Part shown: positions 7,648 through 10,994 of the stretch, one piece after another | How positions within the stretch are numbered: the first letter of the stretch is position 1 | Layout of the letters: the number at the start of each line of letters is the position of its first letter | DNA from: an uncultured Clostridia bacterium | Lineage (GTDB): Bacteria > Bacillota > Clostridia > Christensenellales > UBA1242 | Assembly: GCA_947584775.1 (NCBI GenBank) | Contig: CANPWT010000035.1 | Location: 1-10,994, forward strand | Length of the DNA stretch: 10,994 nt | Direction: 5' to 3' | Notes under the pieces: generated by a model | The model's input: only the letters and a program-made list of their open reading frames with translations | The model's database searches: none | What the model was told of the DNA's origin: nothing | Translations under genes and position numbers: made by a program

Positions 7648-8322
7648 TTAATTTAATGTTTTAATGTATGCTTTAACTTCGTTTAAATCTTTTAAAATCG
7701 CACAACATTTGCGTTGGCATTGTTTTGTTGGCGGAAACACGTCTGGCACAAGCACAACATTAAGTCCGGCTTTCCATGCGGATTTTGCTCCGTTTGGGCT
7801 ATCCTCAACACACAGGCAATTTTTGGCTTTAACGCCAAGCGCCTTAATAAGTTTTTTGTAAATTTCCGGGTTTGGCTTACCTTTTTTAACCTGTTCAATT
7901 GTTATAATTTTATCAAAAATTGCGTCTGCGCTCAAACTATTGGACTTAAAACATTTATCAACTGTTGCTTTGCTAGAGCCGGTTGCCAACCCCAACTTGT
8001 AATTTTGTTTTTTAAGATAATTAATAAGATTTTTAAATCCCCTTTTTAAAGATACGCCCTTGCAGTCCATTTCTTTTTTTGCCATATTTGACCACTCTTG
8101 CCTAACACTAGCCGCGTCAATGTTGGGGAATTTTTTTTGCATGATACGCACAACGTTTTCTTTTTTTCTGCCGCAAAAAAGTAGCCTTAAATCGTTATCG
8201 AGGTTGATGTTGTATTTTTTGTTTATTATAATTGCAGCGTTTGCCCAAATTATTTCGCTATCAATAATTGTGCCGTCCATATCAAACACCACGCACTTAA
8301 TTTCATTTTTAATTTTTTTCAT
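7648..8322 (-). CDS. HAD-superfamily hydrolase, beta-phosphoglucomutase-like phosphatase
   Basis: The 224-residue protein has all four haloacid dehalogenase motifs. DMDGTIID (14-21) supplies the nucleophile D14 and acid/base D16. LATGSSK (112-118) is motif II. KGKPNPEIY (147-155) gives the motif III lysine. VEDSPNGAKSA (172-182) gives the acidic pair E173, D174. The alpha-helical cap between motifs I and II and the overall order place it in subfamily IA, the group of phosphoglycolate phosphatase, beta-phosphoglucomutase and sugar-phosphate phosphatases. The substrate cannot be read from the sequence. The ATG is preceded by AAAGG at 6 bases spacing. It lies downstream of the short-chain dehydrogenase gene on the same strand with a 91-base gap, so co-transcription is possible. 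It converges on the dipeptidase gene. Confidence 0.93.
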   Translation of the reverse strand: MKKIKNEIKCVVFDMDGTIIDSEIIWANAAIIINKKYNINLDNDLRLLFCGRKKENVVRIMQKKFPNIDAASVRQEWSNMAKKEMDCKGVSLKRGFKNLINYLKKQNYKLGLATGSSKATVDKCFKSNSLSADAIFDKIITIEQVKKGKPNPEIYKKLIKALGVKAKNCLCVEDSPNGAKSAWKAGLNVVLVPDVFPPTKQCQRKCCAILKDLNEVKAYIKTLN

Positions 8323-8413
8323 TTTAACCTTTTATGGAAACGGAAATTTTTCTCTAAAATTATTCCTTTCGACCTGTCACCTTCCAAAATGTTTTGTTTT
8401 TTTTAGTTTCTAC

Positions 8414-9130
8414 TTAAAAATTCTTAATATGCCTAACTTCAATGCTTGGAATCGTAATTTCGTGTGGCATCTCAAACACATATTTGATAGTTTTTGCCAC
8501 GTCCTTTGGCGAAAGGCCAAGTTTCATTATTTCTTGTGGGAGTTCGTCATTTGCTTTGATGTAAAAGTTTGTTTTGATAAGACCCGGGCAAACATCAGTG
8601 ATTTTCACATTGTGTTTTGCTAAATCTCTTTGAATTGCTTTGCGATATTGATAACTGCCATGTTTTGATGCATTGTAGACAGGGCAAAATTCTTCCGTCT
8701 CCACGCCACTTTGTGAGTTGACATTGATTATTTGGCCTTTTTTGTTTTTGATTAATATAGGCGCAAAAGTTGTAATCATGGCGATTGTGCCAAAAGTGTT
8801 TGTATCAAGCAAATCCTTAATTCTTTCAAGTTTGTTCATTTCAGCAAAATGCTTGTCACCAAGTTGAGAAATTTCGCCCTTTGTCCAAACTCCCGCACAA
8901 TTTATGATTGTGTCAAGACTCGCAAAGTTTTTCTCGACATAAGTTTTTAATTCATTTATTTTGTCAATGTTTGTTATATCACAAACAAAATAATTTGCAT
9001 TCAAATTTTGTGCTGTTTTCTTTAAGTTCTTTTCATTTCGACCAATAAGCAAAAGTTTTTCATTCTTCAACAATTTTGCTGTTGCTTCCCCCACATCGCC
9101 TGTGGCTCCTGTAATTAAAACGTATCTCAA
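8414..9130 (-). CDS. Short-chain dehydrogenase/reductase (SDR), TTG start
   Basis: This is a classical SDR oxidoreductase of 238 residues from the TTG at 9130. That start puts AAAGGAGG (9136-9143) 5 bases upstream and the Rossmann strand right at the N-terminus (MRYVLITGATGDVG). The in-frame ATG at 9163 would put the ribosome binding site inside the coding region and add ten or so residues with no match to the family. The cofactor loop is TGATGDVG (7-14), and R31 after the second strand hints at NADP(H). D51, the NCAG motif (78-81), N111, S139 or S141, and YNASK (Y152, K156) complete the active site. PG (182-183) is also conserved. The substrate is unknown. It stands between the exonuclease/phosphatase-fold gene and the HAD gene on the same strand. 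Confidence 0.93.
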   Translation of the reverse strand: MRYVLITGATGDVGEATAKLLKNEKLLLIGRNEKNLKKTAQNLNANYFVCDITNIDKINELKTYVEKNFASLDTIINCAGVWTKGEISQLGDKHFAEMNKLERIKDLLDTNTFGTIAMITTFAPILIKNKKGQIINVNSQSGVETEEFCPVYNASKHGSYQYRKAIQRDLAKHNVKITDVCPGLIKTNFYIKANDELPQEIMKLGLSPKDVAKTIKYVFEMPHEITIPSIEVRHIKNF

Positions 9131-9135
9131 AATAA

Positions 9136-9143
9136 CCTCCTTT
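9136..9143 (-). promoter_or_regulatory. Strong ribosome binding site that sets the SDR start
   Basis: AAAGGAGG on the minus strand ends 5 bases before the TTG at 9130. It is the best Shine-Dalgarno sequence in the window and decides for the TTG over the upstream ATG. Confidence 0.85.
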
Positions 9144-9267
9144 AAATTTACAAAATTGATCAAACAGATACGTGCTGTAAAGTATGATATTGAATGCCTT
9201 ATTTCAATAATTTAATCGCATTTATGAACATTTTTTTAAATATTTTACAATATTTCATTTTTGACAA

Positions 9268-10014
9268 TTAAATTTCTATCACGCATAAAAAGTGGTCCGA
9301 AGGCGTGATTTTTGTTTCAATATACTTATTTTTAATTTTTGTGCCTTTTGGTAGCAAGATGTTATCTGTTAGTTTTCCATCTGTAGTGGTTACATCATTG
9401 AAGCAAAATGTGTGAGTGGTTTGCAATTTGTCCAACACTTTTCCAAGTTCACTTGCCCCCGAAACCGCATTAAAATCCCCGCAAACAATGGCGTTATTTT
9501 TTATCACATCACTTTGAAATTCATTAAAATAATATTTAAAATTAACAATTTTTTCATTAAAACGATGAAATGGTAAGAATTGAGTGGAAATAAAAGTTAT
9601 ACCATTAATGGTGGCGGAAATGTATCCCTTGTCGTGGGATGAATATGTGCCTTTTTCAGTCACTTTGTTTAAATTTGGATTTTTAAAAAGTTTATTTTGA
9701 ATATTTTTAATTGGATATTTTGACAAAATTGCAACTCCAAAACGAGTGTTCTCAATTAAAAATCCCGGACTAATTTCAAATTCGCAAAAATATTTAAGCC
9801 CAGTAAGTTTCGATAAATTTTCTAAAAAATGAAAAGAAGGGGTCGTAATAACCTCTTGTAAAGCGATGATATCTAAGTTATTTTGTTTTATTAACTGGGA
9901 AATTTGAATTAAACATTCATCATTAACATTAACGCGGGGAGTAATATCAAAAAGTTCATCTTTGTAATTATTGACATTTATTCCGGAGCTTATGTTCCAA
10001 CTGCCTATTTTCAT
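9268..10014 (-). CDS. Endonuclease/exonuclease/phosphatase-fold protein
   Basis: The 248-residue protein belongs to the family that includes DNase I, exonuclease III and sphingomyelinases, metal-dependent phosphodiesterases or phosphatases. The family motifs appear in order: KIGSWNI (metal-binding N7), DIIALQEV (E54), RFGVAILSKYPI (91-102), CGDFN (D180, N182), TDNIL (D217) and SDH (catalytic D240, H241). The usual TH after the central strand reads STQFLPFHRF (143-152), so a histidine is available at 150 and not at the commonest place. There is no signal peptide or membrane segment. Length is normal for a single-domain member. DNA, phospholipid and phosphoinositide-type substrates all remain possible. 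AGGAG (10020-10024) lies 5 bases before the ATG, and a near-consensus promoter is just upstream. The SDR gene follows after 137 bases. Confidence 0.9.
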   Translation of the reverse strand: MKIGSWNISSGINVNNYKDELFDITPRVNVNDECLIQISQLIKQNNLDIIALQEVITTPSFHFLENLSKLTGLKYFCEFEISPGFLIENTRFGVAILSKYPIKNIQNKLFKNPNLNKVTEKGTYSSHDKGYISATINGITFISTQFLPFHRFNEKIVNFKYYFNEFQSDVIKNNAIVCGDFNAVSGASELGKVLDKLQTTHTFCFNDVTTTDGKLTDNILLPKGTKIKNKYIETKITPSDHFLCVIEI

Positions 10015-10032
10015 TTTAACTCCTATAAATTT

Positions 10033-10062
10033 ATTATAGCATGAGGATTGTTAATTTGTCAA
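10033..10062 (-). promoter_or_regulatory. Consensus promoter with very short leader
   Basis: On the minus strand a perfect TTGACA (10057-10062) and a perfect TATAAT (10033-10038) are 18 bases apart, with TGC before the -10 box as an extended -10 element. The expected start of transcription is near 10026, only about two bases before the AGGAG site, so the leader would be about 12 bases. Confidence 0.85.
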
Positions 10063-10324
10063 ATAACTTTTAGGTTCAAAGATGCCAGCAAAGGACTGTT
10101 ACTAACTTAAATGCATTACCGCTGCCTTTTACTTTTAAAAGGTAATTCCAAATTTTTCAAAATACAAAACCACTTCAAAGGGGAAACAAAAAAGGGGGAG
10201 CATTTCCCCCTTTATTAACGCGTGCAATCGCCAAATAATGAAAAAACAACACACCTGTGATTTTGATAAAAACGGGTATTTTATAAGGCTTTTATAATTC
10301 ACTCAAATTTGCTATTTAATGGGG
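10063..10324. other. Intergenic stretch without a gene
   Basis: No ORF with gene-like composition is visible. The stretch contains a 7-bp hairpin (CCTTTTA 10125-10131, TAAAAGG 10136-10142) and a G/C-stemmed terminator on the minus strand at 10185-10213. Because the terminator points away from the right-hand side, some minus-strand transcript from 10214 or beyond is expected to end here, but its gene is not evident. Confidence 0.5.
10185..10213 (-). terminator. Intrinsic terminator, minus strand
   Basis: AAAGGGGGA (10191-10199) and TCCCCCTTT (10205-10213) form a 9-bp, G/C-strong stem with a 5-base loop. Read on the minus strand, the stem runs straight into TTTTTTGTTT, a good U-tract. It insulates the promoter at 10033-10062 from transcripts coming from the right. 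Confidence 0.75.
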
Positions 10325-10423
10325 CCCCGCAAAACTCAAAAGTTTTGTGGGGGAAAAGGAGCAAACAAACTTAGGCTTATGTTTGCAATACTTTGCAAAC
10401 TAGCAAAGGTGCAGTTCGTGACG
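10325..10423. repeat. Second, half-length copy of the palindromic element
   Basis: This segment aligns with 5966-6061, from CCCC(A/G)CAAAACTC to CAGTTCG(C/T)GACG. The last 63 bases of each copy differ at only five positions. It lacks the left half of the palindrome. Its central hairpin is better formed here: 10325-10336 pairs with 10341-10352 over 12 bp including one G-T pair. The following 8-bp stem (10381-10400) is kept by a compensatory change. Beyond 10423 the two copies no longer match. Confidence 0.8.
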
Positions 10424-10620
10424 TGGTGGTGCGGATAACAGGTGAGCAGCGTTAAGAAAAATGCCCTTTGGCATATTTTAGCGTAGCGAAGGGAGCAGCC
10501 TGCTGCGGCCCGCCCGACAAGGGTTGAACCGAGGTTCAAGTCCTTACGAAACTTGAATTTTTGGTGCGACAAACGATATCAAATCCGAACCATAAAGTTT
10601 TAATTGGCGCAGGATTTATA
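10424..10620. other. GC-richer intergenic patch with several inverted repeats
   Basis: No gene is supported. The patch is richer in G and C than the rest of the right side. It holds ATGCC/GGCAT (10461-10474, a possible weak minus-strand terminator followed by TTTTTCTT), GCAGC/GCTGC (10495-10506), TTGAACC/GGTTCAA (10524-10539) and TTCAAGT/ACTTGAA (10535-10557). The last two share TTCAA and cannot form together. Its nature is unknown; it may be another intergenic repeat of this genome. Confidence 0.45.
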
Positions 10621-10661
10621 ATCATTAATGTCACTATATCACTATAACACAAATTATGAAA

Positions 10662-10704
10662 TAAAACAAGAAAAAGAGAAGGCTTATGCCTTCTCCTTTT
10701 TGTT
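10662..10704. terminator. Intrinsic terminator of the small minus-strand gene
   Basis: GAGAAGGC (10676-10683) and GCCTTCTC (10688-10695) pair perfectly around a TTAT loop, and A/T runs extend the stem on both sides. On the minus strand the stem is followed by TTTTTCTTGTTTT. It begins about 20 bases after the stop of the small ORF. It could also work on the plus strand. Confidence 0.8.
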
Positions 10705-10715
10705 TTGTTGTTGCT

Positions 10716-10961
10716 TTAAGGCTTGTGGACGGGGCTTAGGAAGTTGTAAAGGCTTTTTGCCGACAAGTTCTCCATCTCACCACCGTTTTGGGCAAATTCA
10801 AGCAAATCATGAGCTAATATAAATGCTATTTCATCTATATGTTCTTGTGACAGTGTACACTTGCCCAGCCTTAATACTTTAGTATTAAGGTCTAAATTAC
10901 ACACATTGTCAGCCTGTGTTTTGTCATAGCAACAACAAATTGGCTCGACAAGTTTGTTCAT
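10716..10961 (-). CDS. Small hypothetical protein, 81 aa, cysteine-containing
   Basis: I do not recognise this protein. It carries five cysteines, three of them adjacent (CCC at 9-11, then C21 and C35), followed by a predicted helical, acidic stretch (about 38-65, with EHIDEIAFILAHDLLEFA). There is no signal peptide or clear membrane segment. An in-frame TGA two codons upstream of the ATG fixes the ORF within the window. The Shine-Dalgarno is weak. In favour of a real gene are the strong terminator placed just after its stop and a protein composition less A/T-driven than random frames here. A TTGACT at 10985-10990 could be a -35 box, but no matching -10 is clear. The cysteines would permit metal binding, but no known zinc motif is seen. 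Confidence 0.5.
   Translation of the reverse strand: MNKLVEPICCCYDKTQADNVCNLDLNTKVLRLGKCTLSQEHIDEIAFILAHDLLEFAQNGGEMENLSAKSLYNFLSPVHKP
10869..10890. repeat. Perfect 10-bp inverted repeat inside the small ORF
   Basis: CCTTAATACT (10869-10878) and AGTATTAAGG (10881-10890) are perfect inverted copies separated by TT. It lies within the 81-aa ORF (residues about 24-31). It may be an mRNA hairpin or a protein-binding palindrome, or it may be chance. Confidence 0.5.
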
Positions 10962-10994
10962 TTCTCATTTTTTAGATATGAGAAGTCAACAGCT

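Noticed and set aside
8060..8623. Plus-strand ORF of 187 codons
   Set aside because: It is antisense to the HAD and SDR genes, both of which have full family motifs; the translation is Phe/Ser/Ile-rich and has no domain features.
10520..10560. tRNA T-arm-like sequence (GGTTCAAGTCC)
   Set aside because: The T stem would have only about four pairs, and no matching acceptor, anticodon arm or CCA-side sequence could be found around it, so no tRNA is called.
10336..10572. Minus-strand ORF of 78 codons
   Set aside because: It spans the second repeat copy and the inverted-repeat patch, has no good ribosome binding site and no protein-like pattern.
10631..10646. Tandem repeat TCACTATA x2
   Set aside because: Two 8-base units in non-coding sequence are too little to call a functional or phase-variable repeat.
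10628..10822. Plus-strand ORF of 64 codons
   Set aside because: It reads through the strong terminator hairpin at 10676-10695 and overlaps the more credible minus-strand ORF.
10963..10983. TCTCAT/ATGAGA inverted repeat upstream of the small ORF
   Set aside because: Only 6 bp per arm, with no promoter clearly placed around it; not enough to call an operator.

Overview
The window looks like a chromosomal segment of a low-GC, Gram-positive-type bacterium, most likely an uncultured Clostridia- or Bacilli-related lineage of the Bacillota. The reasons are the AT-rich coding and spacer sequence, AGGAG-type ribosome binding sites, compact sigma-A-like promoters, and the gene order pnp, YlxY-like polysaccharide deacetylase, ftsK/spoIIIE, which recalls the pnpA-ylxY-...-spoIIIE neighbourhood of Bacillus subtilis. 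The lineage cannot be fixed further from the sequence alone.

Left part (1-5825). The window opens inside polynucleotide phosphorylase (second RNase PH core, KH and S1 domains). A perfect 12-bp hairpin serves as a shared terminator with a convergent 344-residue gene of unknown function on the minus strand. That gene diverges from a membrane-anchored NodB-fold protein of the YlxY type, whose deacetylase metal-site motif is altered. A good promoter then drives a 984-residue FtsK/SpoIIIE DNA translocase with four or more membrane segments, a long acidic linker, an ATPase motor and a C-terminal winged helix. It ends at a clear intrinsic terminator.

Middle part (5826-7647). Directly after ftsK lies a 245-bp imperfect palindrome with a long central hairpin. 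It resembles a non-coding miniature or REP-like element. A second, half-length and diverged copy lies at 10325-10423, and one stem carries a compensatory base change between the copies. Next comes a membrane-dipeptidase-like (peptidase M19) gene that sits between two spacers made almost only of A and T.

Right part (7648-10994). Three minus-strand genes follow in the order of transcription: an endonuclease/exonuclease/phosphatase-fold enzyme with a near-consensus promoter and a very short leader, a short-chain dehydrogenase with a TTG start set by a strong AAAGGAGG site, and a HAD-family phosphatase. They may be read as one loose unit, but the gaps of 137 and 91 bases and the separate ribosome binding sites leave that open. 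The roughly 700 bases from 10015 to 10715 hold no convincing gene. They contain terminator-like hairpins, the second repeat copy and a GC-richer patch full of inverted repeats. The window ends with a small cysteine-containing minus-strand ORF followed by a strong terminator.

I see no CRISPR array, tRNA, rRNA, transposase or recognisable defence system. The most unusual items are the palindromic repeat family with its covarying stem, and the unidentified 344-residue gene inserted into an otherwise conserved housekeeping block.
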